Shown here one piece after another: positions 45,488 through 53,791 of a stretch of 64,000 nt of DNA. A program made the translations under genes and the position numbers. The stretch's first letter is position 1. Each line of letters starts with the position of its first letter. Origin of the DNA: Bacteroidales bacterium (GTDB taxonomy: Bacteria > Bacteroidota > Bacteroidia > Bacteroidales > F082). Below the pieces are notes generated by a model. It saw nothing but the letters and a program-made list of their open reading frames with translations, had not been told where the DNA came from and did not search any database. Where the stretch lies: assembly GCA_024400395.1 (NCBI GenBank), contig JAKSMW010000011.1:1-64000 (forward strand). Reading direction: 5' to 3'.

Positions 45488-47221
45488 ATGAAAAACCTCC
45501 TCGCCATATTGACTATTCTCGTCGCTTTCGCCTCGTGTTCCGACAGGGTGGGCGGCTGGCATTCCGCGCCGGAGCTGCGGACGGCGCATGAGCTGATGCA
45601 GGAACGGCCCGACAGCGCGTTGAAGGTGCTGGTTGGTTTCGACATCGACGACAGCACGAGCCGCTCCGTAGTAAACGAATATCAGATACTTGTGGCGGAG
45701 GCGCTTTATAAAAATTACTGTCAACAGACCAACGCTCATGCTGTCATTGACGCAGCGGCATATTACGACAGCGTCTTTGAGAAATATCCGGAGAACAGCG
45801 GCCTCGCCTTCGAGACGGCGCGGGCGCACTACTACAAGGCCGTCGGCGAGACGGAGGACGACGACATCGTGGCGGCGTGCGCCGACTACCTCAAGGCCGC
45901 CGACATCATGGAGGAGGCGTTCCCGGAGATTGCGAAGGTTGCGGGGAAAGGGATGATGGGTGATGGCGATTACTGTAAAATCAGATTCAAAGGATTGACT
46001 TATACAAGATTGGGGGATTTATTCTATGCAAACAGTTGTTGCAAACAATCCTTACACTTCTATTCCAAGTCGTTGAATACAGTCCAAAACGCGGTGGATG
46101 ATTCGTTTCTGGCAAACCTGTACATGAACATAGGCCATTCCTACAATCTGTATGAAATGGCAGACAGCGCACTCGTCTATTACAAATTAGCCTTAGGGAA
46201 AGAAAACACATTGGGCTGCGTAAAAAACAATATCGCCAAGATACTGTACGACAAGGGGTTGAAAGACACAGCGTATCACATCATGAAATGTGTTTTAGAG
46301 CAAGAGCCTGGCAGCATTATGGAAAGGAAATCAAATGAGATAACAATCGGTGAAATGCTGTTCGGCGACAAAATGTTTGATACCGCCGCATATTATCTTG
46401 AACGGAGTTTTGATGGCGGCGGCAGATTCATCAAACTTGCTTCATCGAAGATGCTCGCCGAAATTTATGATTCCTTGGGCTGCATGTCAAAAAGTAAATT
46501 TTTCAGCAAATACTATTCGAGCAACGCCGGAAAAGAACTTGACAGAACTGTGAAATCTAAATCATTGTTTGACAGTTATAACAAATATAGTAATGAGAAA
46601 TACCTAAACCGTCAGCGACACAAGAACATGATGTATGCCGTGTCAGTTTCAGTGTCACTGTTTGTCGTTTTTATCATCTGGTTGGGTTTTCACATTAAAA
46701 GAAATAAGAAACATACTACTGAGATTTCCGGCAAAAACAAAATAATCAGCAGATATGAAAACAAGACTGCCGAATTGGAACGTCGCCATGAAGCACTAGT
46801 GAATTCCGCCAAGGCTTACAGTGGTAATAACACCAGTGAATGTCTGTCTGAATTTGAAAATCAGAATATTTGCATCACTATCAAGAAGCGAATGGAAGAC
46901 AAGCGCATAAGTACAAAGAACATATCTTCATGCAAAGGAATAGCGTTAAGCGACTGCGAAAAGACGGCATTGAGAAACGCTGCCAAAAAATGCATACCAG
47001 GATTGACCGAAACATTGTCAAGTGTCTATGGCATCAAAGGCGACAACACTGTGGTGTGTTGCCTTTGCCTACTTGACATGACCACGGCTGAAATTGCAGC
47101 ACTGACAGAAACAACGTATCAGGGCGCGAACAAACGCATCAACTCCATCAAAAAAGCGTTGAAAACGGAAGGAGATGTCAAGGATTTCCTGACAAGTCAC
47201 ATCTACAATCTGTACATTTGA
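45488..47221 (+). CDS. membrane TPR-HTH regulator, cassette B
   Basis: A 577-residue paralog of the protein at 38754. Lipoprotein-like signal (VAFASC, Cys17), TPR region (20-355), a membrane segment near 379-399 ('MYAVSVSVSLFVVFIIWLGF'), coiled coil with 'NKTAELERRHEALVNSAK', and a C-terminal HTH ('VVCCLCLLDMTTAEIAALTETTYQGANKRINSIKKAL'). Residues 1-165 are nearly identical to regulator A (181 bases identical at 45758-45938), whereas the distal TPR region and HTH have diverged strongly, as if sensors and DNA targets differ. It presumably controls the following DUF3244, caspase-like and GLUG genes. Its -7 box abuts the start codon. Confidence 0.83.
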   Translation: MKNLLAILTILVAFASCSDRVGGWHSAPELRTAHELMQERPDSALKVLVGFDIDDSTSRSVVNEYQILVAEALYKNYCQQTNAHAVIDAAAYYDSVFEKYPENSGLAFETARAHYYKAVGETEDDDIVAACADYLKAADIMEEAFPEIAKVAGKGMMGDGDYCKIRFKGLTYTRLGDLFYANSCCKQSLHFYSKSLNTVQNAVDDSFLANLYMNIGHSYNLYEMADSALVYYKLALGKENTLGCVKNNIAKILYDKGLKDTAYHIMKCVLEQEPGSIMERKSNEITIGEMLFGDKMFDTAAYYLERSFDGGGRFIKLASSKMLAEIYDSLGCMSKSKFFSKYYSSNAGKELDRTVKSKSLFDSYNKYSNEKYLNRQRHKNMMYAVSVSVSLFVVFIIWLGFHIKRNKKHTTEISGKNKIISRYENKTAELERRHEALVNSAKAYSGNNTSECLSEFENQNICITIKKRMEDKRISTKNISSCKGIALSDCEKTALRNAAKKCIPGLTETLSSVYGIKGDNTVVCCLCLLDMTTAEIAALTETTYQGANKRINSIKKALKTEGDVKDFLTSHIYNLYI

Positions 47222-47354
47222 CCTTTATATATAAAATTTTACCACTTTTTTGCTATTCCATACTATATCTTAATACACACACTATCAGTATTTTAAATTT
47301 ATTTTGGTTTCATTTGGTTTAAAAAATATTTTGAAATCATAAAAATATTTGCCA

Positions 47355-47362
47355 TATTTTTG
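47355..47362 (+). promoter_or_regulatory. promoter of DUF3244 gene B
   Basis: TATTTTTG with TTTG (47330-47333) 21 bases upstream; 26 bases before the ATG at 47389. Confidence 0.6.
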
Positions 47363-47388
47363 CAAGACAAATTAAAAGTATAACAGAT

Positions 47389-47757
47389 ATGGCGAAAACA
47401 CACATTTTATTATTGACAATGATTGTGATTTCATTCATGTCATTGGGGAAAAGTCAAACAAACACAGATCAATACCCAATTCTGTTATTTGGTGAGACTG
47501 CAACGCAAACAGAAAGCAAAGACATCCCAATCTCCGCCTCCATCGACGGCCACGCGCTCAACATTTACATTAATGAGAACGTGGGCATAGCGCACATCGT
47601 CGTCACCAACTCGAACGGCATCTATATCGACCGCGACAACATCCTTCACACGCCCGACGCGGCGACGATACTCATCGATGACGATGGCTTCTACACGGTG
47701 ACGATAACACTGAACAACGGAGATGTTTACTACGGTGATTTCATGGTGACAGAATAA
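47389..47757 (+). CDS. small secreted DUF3244 protein, cassette B
   Basis: A 122-residue exported protein (signal peptide 'MAKTHILLLTMIVISFMSLG'). The DUF3244 core from about residue 48 differs from the cassette A copy at roughly ten of 75 positions, most conservative, while the first 47 residues are unrelated. The matching DNA block begins sharply at 47531 (A: 40776) and runs to the stop. It sits 167 bases after regulator B and 34 bases before the caspase-like gene. Secreted without sorting tail or lipobox; role unknown, perhaps an inhibitor or partner of the neighbouring protease, by analogy only. Confidence 0.8.
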   Translation: MAKTHILLLTMIVISFMSLGKSQTNTDQYPILLFGETATQTESKDIPISASIDGHALNIYINENVGIAHIVVTNSNGIYIDRDNILHTPDAATILIDDDGFYTVTITLNNGDVYYGDFMVTE

Positions 47758-47791
47758 TTAATAAAAAAACTTTACGTTTAAATATTGAGCT

Positions 47792-50788
47792 ATGAATAAC
47801 ACTAACAAAATATATGTAATTACAGTTTTATTCTTGATAATTCCATTACTCACAAATGCGCAAATAACAAAAAGAACTGCAGATAGTTTGGTGTTAAATA
47901 ACAGTATCTTATTGGGTCGATTGGATAGTGTGAATGTTTTTTCAAAAACAAACATATTATCAAATTCAGATTCCATTGTACTATTTGGAGGCGAAATATT
48001 GCACTCATTCCAAGAAGAAAATTGGCTGTACTTTATCGACCTCCACCCATTTTCCGAATGGATGCATCAGTGTTGTTATATTTTTGTTGATAAGAATAGT
48101 GGTATGCAATATACATATTGTACTGATGCCTACCCTATTGACATACATAAAGACTACCAAATTTTATCATCAATGTGTGAAATCGAAAACATAATTAGCG
48201 ATAGTATTTATAACAAAGCAGAAGCAGATTCGACATTGTATGCAGTCCTTATAAATGGTTGTTCTGACAGATATAGATTTTGGGGTGACTTGTCAAATGT
48301 ATATAATACGTTGGTAAATATTTATGGATTTCCTAAGGATCATATTTATGTTCATTCAAGAGGATTTACTTCAATTCATGAATATCCAACATTGAATATA
48401 CAAAACCCATATAGTTTAGATGCTGATTCTGATTCGGAGATTAACTATCCAGACACCAAAAATGCCATTCTTGGAACATTCAACGAGATGGCTGGAATAA
48501 CAGATACAATTTATGAAATACCAAAACTCACAAATAACGACAGACTATTTATTTTTGTTACAGACCATGGTGACACTTGTTCTGGTAAGTCTCTTGTGTA
48601 TCTCGGATTTAGCGAGTATGGAGGTTCTTATGAAACAATGTATGATTATGAATTTGCAGATTGGATTAGACCTATAGAATGCGGGCAAATGACAATCTTG
48701 ATGCAGCAGTGTTATTCAGGAGGTTTTATTGACGATATTTCAGATACTACAAATGTTAAATGCAAAAACAGAGTTATACATACATCGACAGATGATTCAC
48801 ATGTTTCTAAATCAGAGTTTTTTATAACAGCATATAAAGGAGTTCCTGATTCATATAGAATGGATGAATTTACCTACTATTGGTGTGCCGCTGCAAGTGG
48901 ATATTACGCAAATCCGTCGACCCCTTGGAAGTCTTTGGGAACAACTGGTAGTTTTGATTTTTCTAAATACTTTAAAGACACAGGGCATCCAGTTGATTAT
49001 CATCCGGATATAAACAATGATGGTTATTTACAATTAGAAGAAATTTTTTCGTATGCAAATGATTTTGATGTTCATTCAGAATATGGATTTTGTTTTTTAC
49101 CTGCTTTGGAAATACCAACTAAATCGTTTGGATGTTTATTCTCACAAAAATTTGAAACCATGCTTGGATGTTCTGGGGTGTCCAATTTGAATGATACAAT
49201 TTCAACAATGAAAGGTTCTGTATATAATCTTTTAGGGGATATCTATATCACTGGCAATTCAGCGCTTATATCTAATGGCGTAACTTTCAAAAACAAGAAA
49301 AATTATAGGATTGAAATAAATGGTAACATTGACATTAAAAATTCAAAAATTGAAAATGTTGAAATATTTTTAAATCAAATTGTCGATGGAAAAATACCGA
49401 CAATCTCACAATGTAAATTTGAGAATTATAATGTTGAAACTGGTATAGAGATAAAAAAATGCAACAATTTTTCAATTATTAACAACGATATTTCGGCACA
49501 TGGTAATGGCATACAAATTTATTATTCAGGCAATGGTGTAAGAGGAAGACAAAAAATAATAGGTAATACTATACATGACTGCAAATCATCTGGTATCTTG
49601 ATATACAATTCCACATGTGAAATTAAGATGAATAAAATATGCAACAACTCATTTGGGATACGTTCACTCAATTCATCGACAATTACATCAATGCGTGGTA
49701 ATTTAAATGCTTTCAACGCAAACGAAACGCAAAAAATATATAATAGTGATCGTATTGGTTTATATGTCACAGAAAATAGTTTTCCAATAGAATTAAAATA
49801 CAATGCAATATACAACGAAAATAATTATAATGATACTTTAGTAATGTATGATGGAAGTTTTTCCTACATTCATAGTGCAAGAAATACAATTTACGATATA
49901 ACAAATAATTTCTGGGGAAGTGATTTCGATTCATTAGTAAACCTACATGCCACAACAGGAGTGAGTTTTAACGTTGCACCACTATGGATAATGGATGGTG
50001 GTGTAAATCAAGAATATCCACCAATTGACATGTTCAATGACGCAAATACATTGTTTGAATGTGGGTTGTTTAATGAAGCTGAAGAAAAATATAGACAAAT
50101 TGTAAACTTACATCCTTCAACAATATATGCTATTCTTTCAATGAAGGAAATGTTAAGATTAGAGCATTACACATCAAATGATTTTCACAATCTAAAAAAA
50201 TATTTTTTAACTGACAACACGATAGTTACAGATACCACATTATGCATGTTAGGTATGCAGTTGGCAAATAAATGTGACGAAATAATAGGAAATTATGATG
50301 CATCTATAAAATGGTATGGGAATATAATTGTTAACCATAAATCACCTATTGATAGCATTTTTGCAGTTATTGATTTGGAAAATTTATATCTTGAAATGTC
50401 AAATGATAAATTTAACGACAAACGTAATACATTCGATATTAAACGAGAGCAATTGAAATCATACGAAAAAAACAGAAATATATTATTGTCAAAATTACCG
50501 ATTAAAAACAATGAAATAAAATCAAATGAATTGTGCAAGGAGGTTCTCAATGATTGTCATCAAGTTACTATTTATCCAAATCCAATGGATAATTATTTAA
50601 ATATTACTATGCAGAATGACAATAAAATAAAGAAAATATCATTGTACAGACTTTCTGGAGAATTAATCATTAGCATTATAGGAGATCGCAAGCAAATAAT
50701 CGTGCCAGATATAAAGCCGGGCATATACATTGTTGCAATTGAAACAGATCTTGGTGAAATTCAATATCAAAAAATCTTAAAAAAATAA
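47792..50788 (+). CDS. caspase/legumain-like protease with beta-helix and T9SS tail
   Basis: A 998-residue exported protein (signal peptide 1-24). Residues about 145-430 are a clan-CD cysteine peptidase domain: 'YAVLINGC' strand, His259 in 'FIFVTDHGDT', Cys307 in 'LMQQCYSGGF', the caspase-legumain (C13-like) dyad. An EF-hand-type loop 'DINNDGYLQLEE' (406-417) suggests calcium binding. Residues about 480-770 are a right-handed beta-helix ('ISIINNDISAHGNGIQIYY'-type coils), 780-920 helical/TPR-like, and 925-998 a T9SS type A sorting domain. Base composition is far more AT-rich than the neighbours and the sorting tail differs from theirs, so it was probably acquired separately. Target unknown. 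Confidence 0.85.
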   Translation: MNNTNKIYVITVLFLIIPLLTNAQITKRTADSLVLNNSILLGRLDSVNVFSKTNILSNSDSIVLFGGEILHSFQEENWLYFIDLHPFSEWMHQCCYIFVDKNSGMQYTYCTDAYPIDIHKDYQILSSMCEIENIISDSIYNKAEADSTLYAVLINGCSDRYRFWGDLSNVYNTLVNIYGFPKDHIYVHSRGFTSIHEYPTLNIQNPYSLDADSDSEINYPDTKNAILGTFNEMAGITDTIYEIPKLTNNDRLFIFVTDHGDTCSGKSLVYLGFSEYGGSYETMYDYEFADWIRPIECGQMTILMQQCYSGGFIDDISDTTNVKCKNRVIHTSTDDSHVSKSEFFITAYKGVPDSYRMDEFTYYWCAAASGYYANPSTPWKSLGTTGSFDFSKYFKDTGHPVDYHPDINNDGYLQLEEIFSYANDFDVHSEYGFCFLPALEIPTKSFGCLFSQKFETMLGCSGVSNLNDTISTMKGSVYNLLGDIYITGNSALISNGVTFKNKKNYRIEINGNIDIKNSKIENVEIFLNQIVDGKIPTISQCKFENYNVETGIEIKKCNNFSIINNDISAHGNGIQIYYSGNGVRGRQKIIGNTIHDCKSSGILIYNSTCEIKMNKICNNSFGIRSLNSSTITSMRGNLNAFNANETQKIYNSDRIGLYVTENSFPIELKYNAIYNENNYNDTLVMYDGSFSYIHSARNTIYDITNNFWGSDFDSLVNLHATTGVSFNVAPLWIMDGGVNQEYPPIDMFNDANTLFECGLFNEAEEKYRQIVNLHPSTIYAILSMKEMLRLEHYTSNDFHNLKKYFLTDNTIVTDTTLCMLGMQLANKCDEIIGNYDASIKWYGNIIVNHKSPIDSIFAVIDLENLYLEMSNDKFNDKRNTFDIKREQLKSYEKNRNILLSKLPIKNNEIKSNELCKEVLNDCHQVTIYPNPMDNYLNITMQNDNKIKKISLYRLSGELIISIIGDRKQIIVPDIKPGIYIVAIETDLGEIQYQKILKK

Positions 50789-50792
50789 AACA

Positions 50793-52280
50793 ATGAAAAG
50801 AATAATAATAGTATTTACAATGCTTATTTATGTGAGAGGTTTATGTGCAATGACTTACGTATGGGATGGCACGGCCGAGCCCTGGACGCACGGCAGCGGC
50901 ACGGAGGAAGACCCATACCTCATCGAGACGCCGCAGAACCTCGCATATCTGTCGTTGGTGATTGAAGACAGACTGAATATCAGGACTTTTGGCGAAGCCT
51001 TTCAAGATACGTGTTTTAAAATGACCGCCGATTTTGACCTTGGTGGTGACAACGGACTCCGCTGGAGGCCGATAGGGTTGGTTTATGACGGATTATTTCA
51101 TAGTGCTTTTTCCGGAATATTCGACGGCAACGGGCATGTTGTGAAGAACATGAATGTGAACGATACTACGGGAACGTATTTCAACCACGGAATCGGGCTG
51201 TTCGGTTTCGCCATGGATGCCACAATAAAAAACATCACGATTTGTGGCTGCCTCATCTCGCATGAAAGCGGACTCGGTGGTGACGGTTTTGATGTCGGGG
51301 GGCTACTGGGACGCGGCAACAATGTCAATATCGAAAACTGCCACAATGCGTCGGATGTGTCGTGCCGTGTCGGAATTGTTGACAATGAAGGCTGTACGGT
51401 CGGTGGGATCGCAGGACGCATTGTGTCTTCGACAGTTACGAATTGTTCAAACTCCGGAAACATAAACAATGAAAACACAGTGCTTTACGGTGACGGTTTC
51501 ACGGGAGGAATTGTCGGAAGCACGGAGAATTGCGATTTGACGTTGTGCAGCAACACGGGCGATGTAAACGCAGATGTCAATCCGAGGATGAATGGCCGTG
51601 GCGTGTTCTCCGGCGGAATTGTTGGATTTTGTGTTGGGGATTTGCATGTCGCTTTCTGTTTCAACATCGCTGATATCAGCAGCGCAAATCTTGAAGACGA
51701 AAGGCTGTCTTATTCAGGCGGCATCGTCGGCGGTGTGGAAGAAACGTCAAGCTGCAACGTGTCAAACAGTTACAACGCAGGCAATCTCATGGCATACGAA
51801 CCGTGCGGCATCGTTTCAAAGACGAGTACTGCAACCGCCGTTTACAGCTCCTATTTTTTGGAAAACAATAATCAAGGCAACGGCTTCGGCGAGCCGCAGA
51901 CGGAGGGGTTCATGAAGTCGGCGGAGTTCGTCAGCCTGCTCAACGCCGGCGGAGAGGTGTTCGCAATGGACACCGACAACGTCAACGGAGGCTTCCCCGT
52001 CTTCGCCGACGGCGGACATTTCAACGTGATTGAGAATCAGATTGACGGCGGCGGTGTCTCAGCCTATCCCAACCCCGCCGCAGGCAGCATAAGCGTCGTG
52101 GTCAACTCCGGCGCGGAAATCGGGAGCGTAAGCCTCTTCGACATCTCCGGCCGCCTCGTCAAGGCTCAGCAGTCAGGCTTCGGGAGCATCGACATCAGCG
52201 GCCTCGCGACGGGAATGTACGTGATGAAGGTCACGCTCGACGACGGGAAGGTGTTCGAGGAGAAGATTGTGAAGGAATAA
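50793..52280 (+). CDS. GLUG-repeat T9SS surface protein
   Basis: A 495-residue exported protein. After an N-terminal signal ('MKRIIIVFTMLIYVRGLCA') comes 'EDPYLIETPQNLAYLS', the usual entry to GLUG-repeat beta-solenoids. At least five GLUG-type motifs follow: 'VGGLLGRG', 'VGGIAGRI', 'TGGIVGST', 'SGGIVGFC', 'SGGIVGGV'. Such proteins are adhesin-like. The T9SS tail ('SAYPNPAAGSISVVV', 'SLFDISGRLVKAQQSGFGS') matches the cassette A T9SS protein over the last 150 bases. The first 80 bases of the gene are AT-rich like the caspase gene, then composition changes to GC-rich, which hints at a joined 5' end. Four bases separate it from the caspase gene. Confidence 0.83.
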   Translation: MKRIIIVFTMLIYVRGLCAMTYVWDGTAEPWTHGSGTEEDPYLIETPQNLAYLSLVIEDRLNIRTFGEAFQDTCFKMTADFDLGGDNGLRWRPIGLVYDGLFHSAFSGIFDGNGHVVKNMNVNDTTGTYFNHGIGLFGFAMDATIKNITICGCLISHESGLGGDGFDVGGLLGRGNNVNIENCHNASDVSCRVGIVDNEGCTVGGIAGRIVSSTVTNCSNSGNINNENTVLYGDGFTGGIVGSTENCDLTLCSNTGDVNADVNPRMNGRGVFSGGIVGFCVGDLHVAFCFNIADISSANLEDERLSYSGGIVGGVEETSSCNVSNSYNAGNLMAYEPCGIVSKTSTATAVYSSYFLENNNQGNGFGEPQTEGFMKSAEFVSLLNAGGEVFAMDTDNVNGGFPVFADGGHFNVIENQIDGGGVSAYPNPAAGSISVVVNSGAEIGSVSLFDISGRLVKAQQSGFGSIDISGLATGMYVMKVTLDDGKVFEEKIVKE

Positions 52281-52321
52281 TTTTTTATGTGATTTACTGT
52301 CTCCGTCTGGAAAAATATCAT

Positions 52322-52329
52322 TATTTTTG
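52322..52329 (+). promoter_or_regulatory. -7 box of the RhuM/ORF6N gene
   Basis: TATTTTTG in the 137-base gap; it implies a leader of about 85 bases. Confidence 0.45.
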
Positions 52330-52417
52330 CGGCTCGGATGAAATGGTTATCAAATGATGTCGCCTCACGGCGGTCGTTTGGTGGCCATTTTTTCGTAAAT
52401 GGTTAAAAATCATCATT

Positions 52418-53695
52418 ATGGAGAAGGAGACAATTACTTTTCAGACAAACGACTCCAAGAAAATCGAGGTCGTTTTTGAAGACGGGACGGTCTGGCTCAC
52501 GCAGGCACAGATGGCGGAATTATTCGGCGTAAACCGTCAAGCTATATCAAAACATTTGAATAAATTCTTCGCTTCAGGCGAATTTGAAGAAAGCCGAGTA
52601 TGTTCCATTTTGGAACGAACTGCCGCCGACGGGAAGACTTATCTGACGAAATTTTACAATCTCGACGTGATAATTTCAGTCGGAAACCGAGTGAAATCTT
52701 CAGGCATAAACCAGTTCAAAATCTGGGCCGAGGACGTGATAAAAGCACGCACCTCAAGCCTGATGATTCCCGACAATTCAATCAGGAATCTCATTAAAAT
52801 CATTAGGAATCAACAGGTTATGCTCGACTCAGACTTGGCCGTTCTTTATGGCGTTGAGACGAAACGACTGATTGAACAAGTGACCCGCAACATCGAACGC
52901 TTTCCCGAAGACTTCATGTTTCAGTTGACTTGGGAGGAATGTGGATTTTCAAGGTCACAAATTGTGACCTTAAATTCAAGGTCGCAATTTGCGACCTTGA
53001 AATTGAAACAAGGTGACAATATCAAGTATCTTCCTTACGCCTTCACCGAGCAAGGTGTCGCCATGCTGAGCGGTGTTTTGCACTCGCCAATTGCCGTCGA
53101 AGCCAATATCAGAATAATGAGAGCCTTCGTCGGAATGAGGCATTTCATCAATGAAAACGCAAGACTTTTCCAAAGAATTGAGAACATTGAATACAACCAA
53201 CTTGAAATAGTTCAAAACCAGAAAAAAATTGAAACTCATGTTCAAGAATCAGACCAGAAAATCGAAGAGCTTTTCCAACGCCTTGATGAAGGAAGAACGA
53301 ATCCGAAAGAAGGAATCTTCTTCGACGGACAAATCTTCGACGCTTACGTATTCGTTTCAAACTTAATCAAAAAAGCACAGAAAGAAATTATCCTCATTGA
53401 CAATTACGTTGACGAAAGCGTCCTGAACATCCTTTCAAAAAGAAACGAGAATGTCGATGTCACAATTTACACTTCTAAAATCTCAAGTCAGTTCAAACTC
53501 GATTTGGAAAAGTATAATTCTCAATATCAACCGATTACGGTTAAAAATTTCAACAAGTCGCACGACAGGTTTCTGATTATCGACGACGAGGTTTATCACA
53601 TAGGGGCATCGCTGAAAGACCTTGGCAAAAAATGGTTCGCGTTCTCAATCTTACATTGCAGTAAAGAACTACTGCTGAATAATTTATGTCAATGA
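52418..53695 (+). CDS. RhuM-ORF6N fusion with PLD-like C-terminus
   Basis: A 425-residue protein in three parts. Residues 10-115 match the RhuM family N-terminus ('TVWLTQAQMAELFGVNRQAISKHL', 'YNLDVIISVGNRVKS..INQFKIWA'). Residues about 122-225 are an ORF6N domain ('VMLDSDLAVLYGVETKRLIEQVTRNIERFPEDFMFQL', split here over about 134-170, and 'YLPYAFTEQGVAML'). The C-terminal 130 residues have 'ILIDNYVDESVLNIL' and 'SHDRFLIIDDEVYHIGASLKD', an HxRxxxxD variant of the PLD HKD motif. ORF6N and RhuM proteins are linked to phages, islands and defence or virulence loci. The ORF6N-PLD half is common in Bacteroidetes; joining to RhuM is less usual. It contains two palindromes at 52951-52998. Confidence 0.83.
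   Translation: MEKETITFQTNDSKKIEVVFEDGTVWLTQAQMAELFGVNRQAISKHLNKFFASGEFEESRVCSILERTAADGKTYLTKFYNLDVIISVGNRVKSSGINQFKIWAEDVIKARTSSLMIPDNSIRNLIKIIRNQQVMLDSDLAVLYGVETKRLIEQVTRNIERFPEDFMFQLTWEECGFSRSQIVTLNSRSQFATLKLKQGDNIKYLPYAFTEQGVAMLSGVLHSPIAVEANIRIMRAFVGMRHFINENARLFQRIENIEYNQLEIVQNQKKIETHVQESDQKIEELFQRLDEGRTNPKEGIFFDGQIFDAYVFVSNLIKKAQKEIILIDNYVDESVLNILSKRNENVDVTIYTSKISSQFKLDLEKYNSQYQPITVKNFNKSHDRFLIIDDEVYHIGASLKDLGKKWFAFSILHCSKELLLNNLCQ
52951..52998. repeat. two tandem 21-base palindromes inside the ORF6N gene
   Basis: 52951-52971 (AAGGTCACAA-A-TTGTGACCTT) and 52978-52998 (same with GTCGC / GCGAC) are each perfect palindromes, 6 bases apart. They encode the duplicated peptide SRSQIVTLN / SRSQFATLK. 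The one arm difference is compensated on the other arm. Confidence 0.9.
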
Positions 53696-53791
53696 AATTA
53701 ATTTGTAGATGATGTTTTTGTGAAGAAAATCAACTGTGACGTGTGTTTTGACACCTTGGGAATCCTGAGTTTTGAAACGGGAATGCTATGT

